From NCBI GenBank assembly GCA_020746105.1, contig CM036618.1, positions 93,738,122 through 93,802,121 of the forward strand: a DNA stretch of 64,000 nucleotides, given 5' to 3'. Source of the DNA: Trogon surrucura (lineage: Eukaryota; Chordata; Aves; Trogoniformes; Trogonidae). Shown in pieces: positions 49,501 through 60,068 of the stretch. The first letter of the stretch is position 1. Each line of letters begins with the position of its first letter. The translations under genes and the position numbers were made by a program. Under the pieces are notes generated by a model, which did no database searches, was not told the origin of the DNA, and was given only the letters and a program-made list of their open reading frames with translations.

Positions 49501-50041
49501 CGAGGCTCCTCAGAAACCCACGCCAAGAAAGAGCTCTCATGCTTTGATACACAGGGTGGTATAGAGCCACAGACACTTTAAAGAGGGTTGGCAGTTGGAT
49601 CAGTTTAATGTGTCAATGAAAACTCTCAACACATACCCTGTCTCCGTCTGTCTCACATTCAATAAAATTATCACATTCTAAGTTGCTACTGAGCAAGAGC
49701 AGCGACTGGTTGAGCTACTGAAGCATTAATGGCTTCTTTAATGCATCAACAGGGAGTCAGGTAAGCCAAGACTTAACACTTTTATAAAACAACTCTTATT
49801 AGTAAACCTGGTCACAAATACATGACTTCAATTAAATTTCAACCTACACATTCCTGGTTTTGGTAAAGATGTGTTTTATTTTCAATGTTAACCGACCTTG
49901 GCTTCAAGTGTAAGATGAGTAACAGCACCTGAAGAACGTATCAGAATTCCACTTTCGTTATTCCCATCCCAGTACTTTCCCACATAGCATTTTACACTCA
50001 GAGCAAAAAAGCAATTTCTAGCAGCGGGTTAGCAGTATTTC

Positions 50042-50120
50042 CACTTCACAGGCAAAACCAAGGGACAGGGAGTGAAAGACTGTAACTTGCTCAAGGCCAT
50101 TTGCTAAACCCAAACCAACT
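50042..50120 (+). repeat. Possible MIR-like fragment
   Basis: CTTCACAGGCAAAACCAAGG, then ACAGGGAGTGAAAGACTGTA and ACTTGCTCAAGGCCATTTGC match the MIR phrase order ending in TTGCCCAAGGTCA. Lies just outside the CpG island. Confidence 0.45.
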
Positions 50121-50791
50121 GATAAACCCCATTACTCAGCCCTCAAGTCCAGATGCTGGAAACTCCCCTCTCCTTTCCTTTCCTTCTCCTCAAAAGGTGG
50201 CGGCTGGTTATCGTCTATGCACCGTGCCAGCTGCACGCCTCCTGCTCTGCCACAGCTTACCTCCTGCTGGTCCCTTTCTCTGGGGCCAAAACACAAGGGA
50301 CGCGGTGACCTGCGCTCTCCCGCCTTCAGCTCGGTGTCTTCAGGCAGCGAGTGTGGTTCACCCCCCCCACACCCCTAACCGATTTTATTTCGTACTAACA
50401 AAAAACGACGACGAACACCTACAGAATAAGCAGGAAAAAGAAGACAAAGCCTCCCCGGCCTCCAGGCCTCCATCCTAGCCCGCAGCAGAGGTGTGGTACG
50501 GAAGCAAATGGAGACTACGCGGAACACGGCCTAGTCCGTCGCCCTCCCCTCCGCCCGCCGCCGGGGTCCCCCAGAGGCAGCCGCCCGTCACCGAGAGGCG
50601 CACAGGCCGCCCGCCCCGCGACACACCGGGCTGGCAGCGACCAGTCCCGCTCAGCTCCGGGCGAGAGCTTGGCCTGGGCACCAGCAGCTCACGCAGGTCC
50701 CAGCCCAGGAGGGAGCGGTGCGGGGCGGTGCGGCCCCCCCGGCCCCGGGCAGCGCGGGGGAGGTCCCCGAGGACCCGCTCGCCACCAACCA

Positions 50792-50799
50792 ACTTCCGC
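50792..50799 (-). promoter_or_regulatory. ETS/GABPA-type site
   Basis: ACTTCCGC on the plus strand, GCGGAAGT on the minus strand: the GGAA core with a favourable flank. It is 15 bases from the NRF1 site, a pairing common in housekeeping promoters. Confidence 0.5.
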
Positions 50800-50813
50800 G
50801 TAGAAGGCCCTGC

Positions 50814-50823
50814 GCGCATGCGC
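50814..50823. promoter_or_regulatory. NRF1-type site
   Basis: GCGCATGCGC, the full palindromic NRF1 consensus, about 640 bases upstream of the ZFAND3 start codon. NRF1 drives many CpG-island promoters, including bidirectional ones. Confidence 0.65.
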
Positions 50824-51321
50824 GGCCAACGCCGGCACCGCCACCCCTCTGGCCTTCCTTGGCTGTACCACTGTGTGTCTGATGTGTGGGTAGAGGCAAA
50901 GGAGGGCGGCGGTTCCAGGTAGCTCTGTAAGCCTTCGCCGCCGCCCCGCAAGCTTCCGCACGGGGAAGTTCAGTCCCTTCTCGGACCTGTGCGTAGTTTC
51001 CAAACTCGCTTCTTTCCTAGTTTCCGCCCCCGATCTAACCCAACTCCCCCACAGGCTGGGCTATGGTATATGCCACTCCCAGCTGATCCGGTGGCTTGGC
51101 GAAACCATCCCTCTCAGGACAGGGGGAGGCCAGGTGCTGGAGGAGGGGGACACACGCGCATTGTTGAGTCAGGGGCCGAGCGGCAGGGGAGGCCGTGCGC
51201 GCCCCGCTGCGGCAGCGGGGTCGTCACAGAAACCGGCGGGCGGGAGAGGCCGTCGCAGAGAACTCCGTGCTGCGGCCCCGCTCCCCTGCGGGCCTGGCCT
51301 GTAGGGCGCGGCCACCTCCCG

Positions 51322-51336
51322 CCCCCCCCCCCCCCC
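51322..51336. repeat. C15 homopolymer in the promoter
   Basis: Fifteen consecutive C bases, 126 to 140 bases before the start codon, probably in the 5' UTR or core promoter. Its length may be unreliable in assemblies. Confidence 0.85.
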
Positions 51337-51461
51337 TCCCCTTCACCGCCTCCCCAGTGGTCGCGTCCGGCTCCAGCTGACCGGCCCGGAATCCCGGCTG
51401 GGAGCCCCGCGTCCCCCCCCCCCTGCTCGCCGCTGCCGCCGCCCCGCGCCCCGGCCCCGCC

Positions 51462-51532
51462 ATGGGAGACGCCGGCAGCGAGCGCAGCAAGGCGCCCAGC
51501 TTGCCACCGCGCTGCCCCTGCGGCTTTTGGGG
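51462..51532 (+). CDS. ZFAND3: ZFAND3 first coding exon
   Basis: Encodes 23 residues plus two bases of a glycine codon: MGDAGSERSKAPSLPPRCPC, then GFW. I recognise this as the conserved N-terminus of ZFAND3 (TEX27), a protein of about 227 residues with an N-terminal A20-type and a C-terminal AN1-type zinc finger. Cys18 and Cys20 are the first two zinc ligands of the A20 finger, so the intron splits that finger. The start lies in a strong Kozak context (CCGCCATGG). It is the first ATG after an in-frame TGA at 51378-51380, so the start is firm. The exon ends in GG|GTAAGC, a good donor, leaving phase 2. The remaining exons are beyond the window. ZFAND3 is reported as a nuclear, DNA-associated regulator in glioblastoma invasion, and its human locus is linked to type 2 diabetes; its biochemical role is poorly known. 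Confidence 0.93.
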
Positions 51533-51538
51533 GTAAGC
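51533..51538 (+). other. ZFAND3: ZFAND3 intron 1 splice donor
   Basis: GTAAGC follows the exon directly (TTTTGGGG|GTAAGC). An in-frame TAA lies at 51534, so without splicing translation would end after 24 residues. Confidence 0.9.
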
Positions 51539-51666
51539 GAGGCTCGAGGGCGAGGAGGGGGCTGGGCCAGAGCCGGGCCTTGCCTGGCCCGGCGCGGGGA
51601 GGGGGGCGGGCGGCGAGGCGAAGGGCGAGGCGGCGGGGGACCGCGGCCGGGTGGGGGCAGGGCCCG

Positions 51667-51699
51667 GGCCGGGCCTGGCCTGGCCTGGCCTGGTCTGGC
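51667..51699. repeat. Short GGCCT pentamer repeat
   Basis: GGGCCTGGCCTGGCCTGGCC and continuing, imperfect 5-base tandem units in the CpG island, intron side. Confidence 0.75.
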
Positions 51700-51943
51700 G
51701 GGTAGACTGGTCGGTTGGGGCGCCGGGCCAGGTCGTAGCCCTGAACTCGGGCCTGTCACGGGGGCCGAGCCGGTAGCTCGACCCGGGGGCGGGGGCGGCC
51801 GCTGGACCCTGCCGGGCCAGCCGCGAGGGGTGCCCCGTGGGGAAGAGGGGTGTCTCCCCCCCGCCGGCTTGTGGCGGGGTGTGCCGCGTCCTGGGGGGGG
51901 AGCCGGGCGGGGGTGGCTCCAGGCTTAGAGACAGCGGGTGGCC

Positions 51944-51967
51944 GGGGGGTGGGGGTTGGGAGGGGGG
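51944..51967 (+). other. Predicted G-quadruplex-forming block
   Basis: Four G runs of 6, 5, 3 and 6 bases separated by loops of one or two bases (GGGGGGTGGGGGTTGGG, then AGGGGGG). This meets the usual quadruplex rule with very short loops, on the non-template strand about 410 bases after the exon. Confidence 0.7.
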
Positions 51968-54900
51968 AGGTGGCGGCGTTGTTTCCCGGCGCGGGGGGGG
52001 GGCAGCCTGGCCGTGTGCGGGGGCCCCGCGGCCTCCCCCGCCGCTCGGGCACCTCGGCCGGCTCCCTTCGTGGCAGCTCGGCGAGGGGAGGCCTGCTCGC
52101 TTCCCCAGACACGCAGGTTTCCTGGAGCGGCTGCCCCTCCTTTGGGGCTGCGGGCTGCGCTCCGGGGCCTGCCTTTAGCTCCTCATAGGCGCAGATGAGC
52201 GATGTGGGCCCTCGGCTGCCCGGCTTGGTGTCCTGGAGCCCGGTGCCCCAACACATCCCTGCCCTGCGCTGGAAACGGGGAGCTCTTGCTGCTGTTCACG
52301 CAGGTCAACGCAAGGCAGCATAACTAATGATGGAAAAAGGCTAAGGACAGAAATAGGCTTCTTTTTCCACCTTATGAAGGCAGGGAGGTTCATAATAGGT
52401 AAGGTCCTTGTTAGCTGTTGGCCGAACCCGTTTTAAAAAGAAGGATGTAGGGCCACTCCTGTTTGCCTAAGGTGAAAAAAAAAAAGTAAGCCAATTCCTT
52501 GCTAAACTCCTTTCACCTCGAGGATCATGTTGCTGGAGATGTTTCCATTATTGATTTTTATTTTTTTTTGAATGCGATGTGTCATGGCAGATGGCATACT
52601 GGCAGAGACACATGATCATAAAGTGCCTTTAATGTACATCACAGAAATATTAGTCCCTAATGTTCTTATTTGTGAAAAGTTCAAAGAATGTGTGACTAAA
52701 TAGACTTTTGAGGGCCCACCTGAGATATATGCTTGGCTGTGATTGCACCTTCTTGGGATTTATGTCATACAATTTAAGGTACTCTGGGGAGGTGGAGGCT
52801 GAGAGAAAAGAGATGCAATAAAAGTGATTTAGTGATGTCACTGTACATTTAGTTCTTTTTTTTGGCGTGGCAGGATTTTAAATGAAATCCCATTTTTGAG
52901 TTATAACACAAGCCTGAACTGCAACAAATGCCATGGCACTGGTGGGAACGATCTTGTGAGATTATAAATATGCAGTAAATTATTTTGTTTATTTTTGTTT
53001 AGTTAGGCTCCCGTATTTGGTCCTGATGTTTTCTGTAATGTAGGGGAAAGCAAGTTGCTGCTATGTCTAATGTAGTATACTGGCTTCTGTAACATGATAC
53101 TGATGTGAAAAGAGAGTTGCAGGAAGTTGAATGCAAACTTTTTCTTGGGGCTGAACTTCTTGGCTAGTTCAGCATGCTGTGATAGTGGAAGAAAATCTGG
53201 TGCTTAGTGTTCAGGGATCTGCTTAATGATGACAGGATGCTCTCAAGAAAACTTAATGCCTTTAAAGCTGATACTTTTTTTTTTTTAAGAGAAGCATCCC
53301 TTTCACAAGCAGCTATCCAAATCGTATTTTTTTGCTTCCCCCCCTAGAGTGTCACCCATGTAGTAGTGTTTCTTCTAAGATGCTTTTTCACAGCACTGTG
53401 AAAAAAGCCTCACTTTTGTCGACCAATACAGTGAAGAAATTAATCCATTTTTCAGTTTCTTTAAGTGTCTGCCAGGTATGTTTCAATACACAGTGGCACA
53501 CTACATGTTTATTTTTTCACTTAAAAACAAAACCAACAAAACCCAGAACAATGCTTTCAGCTTTCAGAGTTTGATGATTTGTTATACTTCTCAGTCCTGA
53601 AGAAACTGAAGTGTCTTCTTGTCCTCATTTACCTAGGCCTTGCTAGTGCTGGAAAATATTGGTTGGTAAATCTATGTAGGCATGAACTTCTAGTGAATTT
53701 GCATTGGCAAGAGAATTTAAGGGGTCAGAGTTCTATACCAGCTTTCTGAAGAAATTAAAGCATGATAACAAAAAGACTTGTACACTTCTAAAGTTGGAAC
53801 TCTGCTGCTCTTTATGTCAGCTCAGGTTATTACCAGCAATGTGTCTTATGATAGACTCTTACCTGCGACTTTTATGTCACTGTTATGTGTCTGTCAAATC
53901 ACATTTTGGAGTAACAAGGCCATATTTGCTCTTTATCTGCAGTACATCTAAGACTATGAAGTTCTGAAACTTGTAGTTTAATGTAGTAATTTCCATGGAA
54001 TTTGTAAATAAAGTCACATAGAGGAATAGTGTTATTTTTATGTTTCCTACTCCGCAGTGGTTGATAATCCTTTGATGATTGTTCTTGGGTGAGCCCAAAC
54101 CATGCAGGTAGCTGAACAGCTTGGGGTCAATGGGTCAAATGATAATGTCTAGATTTTGCCAGCATAAAAGATTGTAATTGGTTTGGTTTTGGTTTTGATT
54201 GATGTTATATAAAGCTTATTCATGACTATTTACAGTAAGATGCAAACTTTCTGCAGTAATCCACAAAGAGAGAAACATTAAGGAAAACATGGAAAGAAGT
54301 ATTAATATTGAAGCAAGATGTGAGTTTCTGGGCTGAAATTCTGGGCTGAAACCTCTTTCTGAGCAGTGATAATAATAGCAGCTCCTGAGATGCTCACTGA
54401 TAGTGGTGGAATGCAAAAAGATTACAGGATAAGTCTAGTATGTACTATTGCATTAAGGTTGGAGGGTTTCTTTTAAAATGCTTGGGTTTATATTAGAAAT
54501 TCACATCCTGTAGGTTTCAAGAATCTCTAGTGAATGGAAAACTACTAAACTCTTAATGTTTAAAGATCTAAGAGAATGGAAAATGAACACCTGAAAGAAG
54601 GGACTTGAGTGAGGCTGTTCAGAACTTCTGAAACATCCGCTTAAGGTCAACAGCTAACATTTGCTTACCTTTTGTTGAAGATCATGGAATTCATCCTTAA
54701 ATCTTCTGCAGACTTGCCCTTCTCTTTAGAATGTCCAGTCTGTCATTTCTCCTCAGAATAAAGTTCAAATGAAGCACTGAGATGATCTTTATATTTTACA
54801 AAATCTTTTCAGTTACTCAGATAATCTCAATTGGGTAGCCTCATCTGCAGTTATGTTGTTTATGACAAATCCACACAACTTATTGTTTAGAAGTATTTTG

Positions 54901-56039
54901 CTCCCATTTCTTCCTGTATTTATACCTTAAACGTCAGTCAGTTGCAACTGTCTTGCTTTTTATTGGAATAGTCTTGGTGTACAAAGATTGGAAAGGGTGC
55001 AGTACGCAAGTTGTTATCTTAGGTTTCTTCATCTAGAGTTTATGCTGTGCCTAACTTCTCAGTCTTTTGATCTGGAAAAATTCTTTCTCTTTCTGATTAA
55101 CAGACCATGTAATGTTGTTGTTTTTTTCTTAGACTAGGGGATTTCAGGAACGTACTTCACTTCATGGCATATATAAAATTTTCAACTCTTAAGTTAATAA
55201 ATACATGAAAATATTACTATATGTATATATTCCAGTTAAGCCATTTTGCTTATTAAAGATGAGGTGTGATCCTTTAATGAACTACATGTTGGCAGCTCCT
55301 TGTTGGCTTCTAAAGGACTCCACGAAAGTTTCACCTGTATATAGCTCATCAAAGGGCTGGAACTTTTACTATTAAATGGTTATACACATAGATGAGACTT
55401 GTAAGCTAAAATACTCCTTGGCCAGTAGAAGCATATACTGTGGAGGAGTATGTCAGAGAGGGTAATACTTTTGCAATTCTGTTTGTGCTGTAATGACTGC
55501 TGCTTATTTTTCTTATGATCCAGTTGGATACCATACCATTGCCTTCAGTGCTTTAGAACCAGAAAAGAAGGAAATATGTTAATGGACGTAAAACAAATAA
55601 ATTCCGTTCTTGAAATGGTGGCAGCCAGCAGGAAGTTGATTGAAAACACAGTATGATTAGTTTAATCTCGTCTTATTTCTGGCAACTATAAGGTACTGTA
55701 GTCAGCTAAAACTGATGGCAATATTGTTTGAGAATATGCCAGCAGGGGTTTCACAGGATGTTACCATTTATTCTCTTTCTTTGACACTGTGTGCCTCATG
55801 TATGATGAGACATTGTGCCCCAAGCATTCTGTGCAGGCCCAATCCAGAGTTTATTTCTGAGTCTGGATTTTCCAGTCCCTTATGTATCATCATGTCCCTT
55901 CCATGCCAATCTGGCTCTTTTCTCAATTTTGTTTACTCAAATTAAACACTTGATCAAATGGTGAATCATTTAACATAAGCATTGTTAGTTTGTGACTGTA
56001 TATCACCAAAGCTTGCTTTTGCCTTCTAAACAAATACTG

Positions 56040-56043
<4 letters not shown>

Positions 56044-56078
<35 letters not shown>
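56044..56078. repeat. TA dinucleotide microsatellite
   Basis: About 17 uninterrupted TA units in intron 1; likely length-variable. Confidence 0.92.
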
Positions 56079-56081
<3 letters not shown>

Positions 56082-56870
56082 ATTAAGAAGCCTCTTCTCT
56101 GGCTAGTCTTTTCCTTCCTATTTTTGGTGATTACAGCTGTTCATTTTATATGAACTCTCAGTGACTGTCCTTTAATAAATACTTTCTCATCTCATAGGCT
56201 GCATAGGTCGTCATGAAAGCATAATGCCTTCATAAACCTAATTTTGCTTTAATGACTGTTGAAGCCTTACATAGATGTTCTTAAATGAGGCCCGAGTAAA
56301 TGGTTGAAATATGTACCTTTCCATCTCAGAATTAGTTTTCATTGAGCTGGTACCTTATCCAGGCTTTCACTTGCTGGAGCTTTGGATCAGATGCAATGAA
56401 TTTGTCAGTTTATGCAAGACAACATATGTGCCAACAAATAGGTTATTGTTTATTAGACCTCAGCATTAACTGGGGTCTTTGAGTGAATAGTGAGCAGTGA
56501 GGATCAAGTAAGGTGCTTCGGGATGGCTGTGTGTGGGTAGTGCTGTCTGAGGGGCAGGGTTTCTCTGCAGTTTTTTTTTGATGGTCAGAAATGCCAGTTT
56601 TTTCCTCTGAAGTGATTAATTGATTTAAGTCAATAAATTAATGACACTTATGTTTTAGGAAGGGTAATTCTTATTACTTTGTACAAGACCTAAACAATTT
56701 GTGAGTAAGATAAGATCTTGTTTACTTTTATTTAGTACAAATGTCTGTAGGCCATCTATCACAGGAAACTGTGGTTGGTTGGAGTCAAGTAATTCATTTG
56801 CTTGCTGTGGTCCTTGTACTCTGTTTTGATCTTATGTCAAGACTAAAAATACTTGAATATTGTGGGGTTT

Positions 56871-56926
56871 TCACAGAATCACAGAGTGTTAGAGGTTGGA
56901 AGGGACCTCAAAGATCATCTAGTCCA
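56871..56926 (-). mobile_element. Short CR1 3' end fragment
   Basis: TCACAGAATCACAGAGTGTT, then GGTTGGAAGGGACCTCAAAG and ATCATCTAGTCCA: the last 55 or so bases of a CR1 element in reverse orientation. One of the shortest copies here. Confidence 0.88.
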
Positions 56927-57351
56927 TGTGAACTTATTTACTACTCGGTTAAATCCCTAGGTAAAAGAATGTGAAGCAGTTTGTATTTGAGCCATCATTA
57001 ACTGCTGTGACACATCTACTGGTGTGTTGCACAAATAGAAATGACAAATTATTTAACTGATAGAAACAAAGAGTCTGAGGAATTGATTTATTTACAGATT
57101 TTCCTAGGAAGTACTACAGAGGATGATGACATGCATTGCAGAGACACTGAAATTCTTTGCTTGGATCTTAAGTTTAGAAGATACTGAGAATTATGAGACA
57201 TAGAGAAACTTCTATCTGAGGAGAAAGGTGCTGAATTGAACTTTGTCATGTCCCCTGCTTGAATAAGAATATGTAGAATGAAGAATGATAAATAGTGAGG
57301 TTTTTGTGTTTTTCCTCAGTCATAATACAACTAGAAGAGGATCTCAACTGA

Positions 57352-57680
57352 AATCATAGAATCGTAGAATCATAGAATTGTCAGGGTTGGAAGGGACCTT
57401 AAAGATCATCTAGTTCCAACTCCCCTGCCATGGGCAGGGCCATTTCCCACTAGATCAGGTTGCCCAAAGCCCCATCCAGCCTGACCTTAAAAACTTCCAG
57501 GGATGGGGCTTCCACCACCTCTCTGGGCAACCTGTTCCAGTGTCTCACCACCCTCATGGTGAAGAACTTCTTCCTAATGTCCAATCTGAATCGACCCATC
57601 TCTAGTTTTAATCCATTCTTTCTAGTCCCACCACTACCCGACATCCTAAAAAGTCTCTCACCAGCTTTCTTGTAGATAAA
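57352..57680 (-). mobile_element. CR1 LINE fragment
   Basis: Reverse orientation: AATCATAGAATCGTAGAATC tail, then GGGTTGGAAGGGACCTTAAA, CTCTCTGGGCAACCTGTTCC and a piece of the ORF2 end. It is well preserved. The minus-strand frame 57450-57740 (for example [20 protein letters not shown]) is the C-terminal tail of CR1 ORF2 and not a host gene. Sequence beyond about 57680 diverges from the CR1 pattern I know. Confidence 0.93.
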
Positions 57681-59023
57681 AATTTTTCTCACTTGTATGG
57701 TGAGCCATCGCCTCTTGCAACTGCTGTTGAAAGGTACCACGTTTTGGATCAGGGCTTAAGTTTTCTGTTTTCTGCAGAAGCTTACCTTTAGGAATGAAGG
57801 TTTTTGGCACTCGAAGTAAAAGCAGATGAACTGGATTTAATACTTTAACTGTAATAAGCTCCTTTCTAGGAATGTGAAAACAATGCTTTCTTTTGCAGGA
57901 CTTAATATAATAGACAAAACAGAAAGGAGATTTTGTTGTTTAATGAAAAACAGCTGTTCTGGATCAGATCAACAATGCATCCAGCCCTGTTTCTGATTTG
58001 AGTGATAAGTGATGCCTCGAGAATAAGCGTAAGGACAGAGCGAGCATGCAGTGATGCTTATCTTGGTGTACCTCCTTTGCTTCTGGCAGTGTGACATAAG
58101 GGTGTCCTCTATTTTACAGATTTATGGCTTAGTAGGTCTTACCTATTTTTTATGAATTTGCGTAATGACTTGGTGAATCCATATGTACTGTTGAAGCTCA
58201 CAACAGCCAGTAGTTCTGTAATTTAGCCATTCTCTTTATGAAAGAAAAAAAAAAGAATGATTTTGTTTCCTTTAATTGTGCTGTGTGATAATTCTAAGGA
58301 GTGAATAAATTCCAACAGCTGGTGCATGAGGGTGTTTGGTTTAAGGAGATCCAAAAATAGGTCTGCTTGATTAAAAATGTCTGTTCATTTCTTCAGTGAA
58401 GCCAGAATTTGAGAAAACAAACATTTGCTTAAACCATGAATTTATTCAAAATCTTATATAAAAGGTTTTAGAAATAGTTTCTAATTGTAGATGGATGCTG
58501 TGCTAATTATAGACAGGCATATCCAGCACCTTTTAATCTAACTGTAACTTCCTCATCAGTCAGAATAAAATTTTGTGTCATAGCTGCTGCTCCTACAAGC
58601 TTGGAGGAGTTAAAAGTTACTGTGTCTAGGTCACCTCCCAGGTTTCTTTCTATTTTCCTGTCAGTACCTTCTTCATGTCTTTCAGTTGAAGGTACTAGTT
58701 GCAGGCAATAGTTGCAGCATGCATTGACTTCTCTGGATATCAGGTTTGTGAAGGAACTTAGGTCAGAGTAGCTGCAGCTGCTAGAAAGGCAGCTCCTCAG
58801 GACACTAGGAAGGCCACATTAGAAAATACTGTTGAGGACACTATATGTAGCAAGTACAAAATTATTCTGAAAACCACTTTCTGAATATGAAACTGTTGCA
58901 TGGATGATCATAATCAGTGGTTTCAGAGTGTAGAGATGATGTTAACATATTGCAGAAGTGGGTTGGTGTTTTTAGGTTCTGCAAAAATGCCCAACCATTA
59001 TCTTCTAGGCTTTGATGTACCAC

Positions 59024-59039
59024 TTTTTTTTTTTTTTTT
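59024..59039. repeat. T16 homopolymer
   Basis: Uninterrupted T run in intron 1. Confidence 0.85.
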
Positions 59040-59673
59040 GATAATAGGGACGGAACTTTTATTTGAATGGCTGAGAATTTTATACTCTTAAGGAGTATGG
59101 GATTTAATTGTCTCGTTTTTTAACATTTTTTGAAATCTTGTAACTCGGAAGTCAAACAATGTATTGTAATACATAGCTGCATTCACTCAAAATTATTTTT
59201 TACCTGTACTCAGGAAAATGTATTAACTGAAGAGTGTAGTATTCCATGGGTTGGAGAAGGAAGGCATTTGTAGTTTTGTGTTCAATTTCTCTGTAAATAG
59301 CATCTGAATAGTAGCATCGTGTAAGTGCAGCACTTACCTTTACAGAGAAGTTGTATAGGAAATTGTTGATGGATTTTTACATATAGTCAGGCCTCTGGGG
59401 TCGTCCCTGTAGCAGGGAATGCTACCCTTCTTTATGTCTGAAAGAGTTGTAGATATCCTGTTCGATTCCTGCTGTTTAATCAGGCAACATGGCTACCATA
59501 TGCAAGCTCTGAACAGGTCTATGTGAAGAAGATAAATTCCAGTTTCTAAATGATGTAGTGTTTTTTATTAGCGTTTTAAGGTATTTTTTTTAAAATTACT
59601 TTAATTGGCATTATATCCTTTAGTAAATATACTTTTATGTTGATTTGATGTAAATTAAAGGGACTAATTTAAA

Positions 59674-60068
59674 GGCTGAAGGAGCTGGGTCTCTTTAGCT
59701 TGGAGGAGGCTGAGGGGTGACCTCATTAATGTTTATAAATATGTCAAGGGGGAATGTCAGGAAGATGGAGCCAGGCTCTTTTCAGCAGCATCCACTGACA
59801 AGACAAGGGGCAATGGATGTAAGCTGGAACACAGGAGGTTCCATAAAAATATTAGAAGAAACTTTTTCACTGTGAGGGTGACAGAGCACTGGCACAGGCT
59901 GCCCAGGGAGGTTGTGGAGTCTCCTTCTCTGGAGACATTCAAAACCCGCCTGGACGCGTTCCTGTGCGCTCTACTGTAGGTGATCCTGCTCTAGCAGGGG
60001 GGTTGGACTAGATGATCTTTAACATCCCTTCCAACCTCTAACAATTCTGTGATTCTGTGATTCTGTAA
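59674..60068 (+). mobile_element. CR1 LINE fragment, distinct subfamily
   Basis: Plus strand, from the ORF2 end (GCTGAAGGAGCTGGGTCTCT, GAGGGGTGACCTCATTAATG) to the tail CTGTGATTCTGTGATTCTGT. The tail uses TTCTGTGA in place of the TTCTATGA seen in the copies at 25510 and 57352. The stretch before it (CTGGACGCGTTCCTGTGCG) also differs, so it belongs to another CR1 subfamily. The ORF2 frame is broken. Confidence 0.93.

Larger units (their letters stand above)
34321..50479. other. Gene-poor stretch upstream of ZFAND3
   Basis: About 16 kb with no exon I can support. The region 43250-44600 is locally GC-richer and has several overlapping long frames on both strands, up to 188 codons; none shows a domain. 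Old SINE-like scraps and homopolymers are listed separately. If the mammalian gene order holds, this lies between MDGA1 and ZFAND3. Confidence 0.45.
50480..52260. promoter_or_regulatory. ZFAND3: CpG island promoter of ZFAND3
   Basis: About 1.8 kb of very GC- and CpG-rich sequence that starts and stops sharply against AT-rich flanks and surrounds the ZFAND3 first coding exon. It contains an NRF1-type palindrome (50814-50823), an ETS-type ACTTCCGC (50792-50799), many GC boxes, and an AP-1-like TGAGTCA (51165-51171). No convincing TATA box was seen, as usual for broadly expressed genes. The transcription start cannot be placed exactly. Long open frames inside the island (such as 50989-51705) are a by-product of GC content, which makes stop codons rare. 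Confidence 0.9.

Noticed and set aside
1-50479. MDGA1 exons expected from mammalian gene order
   Set aside because: No signal peptide plus immunoglobulin-domain exon, and no second CpG island, was found; MDGA1 is presumably outside the window.
50989-51705. 238-codon open frame across the ZFAND3 promoter and first exon
   Set aside because: It is in a different frame from the ZFAND3 start, is mostly Pro, Arg, Ala and Gly, and arises from scarcity of stops in CpG-rich DNA.
51343-52256. Long minus- and plus-strand frames in the CpG island
   Set aside because: Composition-driven, low complexity, mutually overlapping, and no domain.
57450-57740. 96-residue minus-strand protein-like frame
   Set aside because: It is the C-terminal tail of CR1 ORF2, not a host gene.
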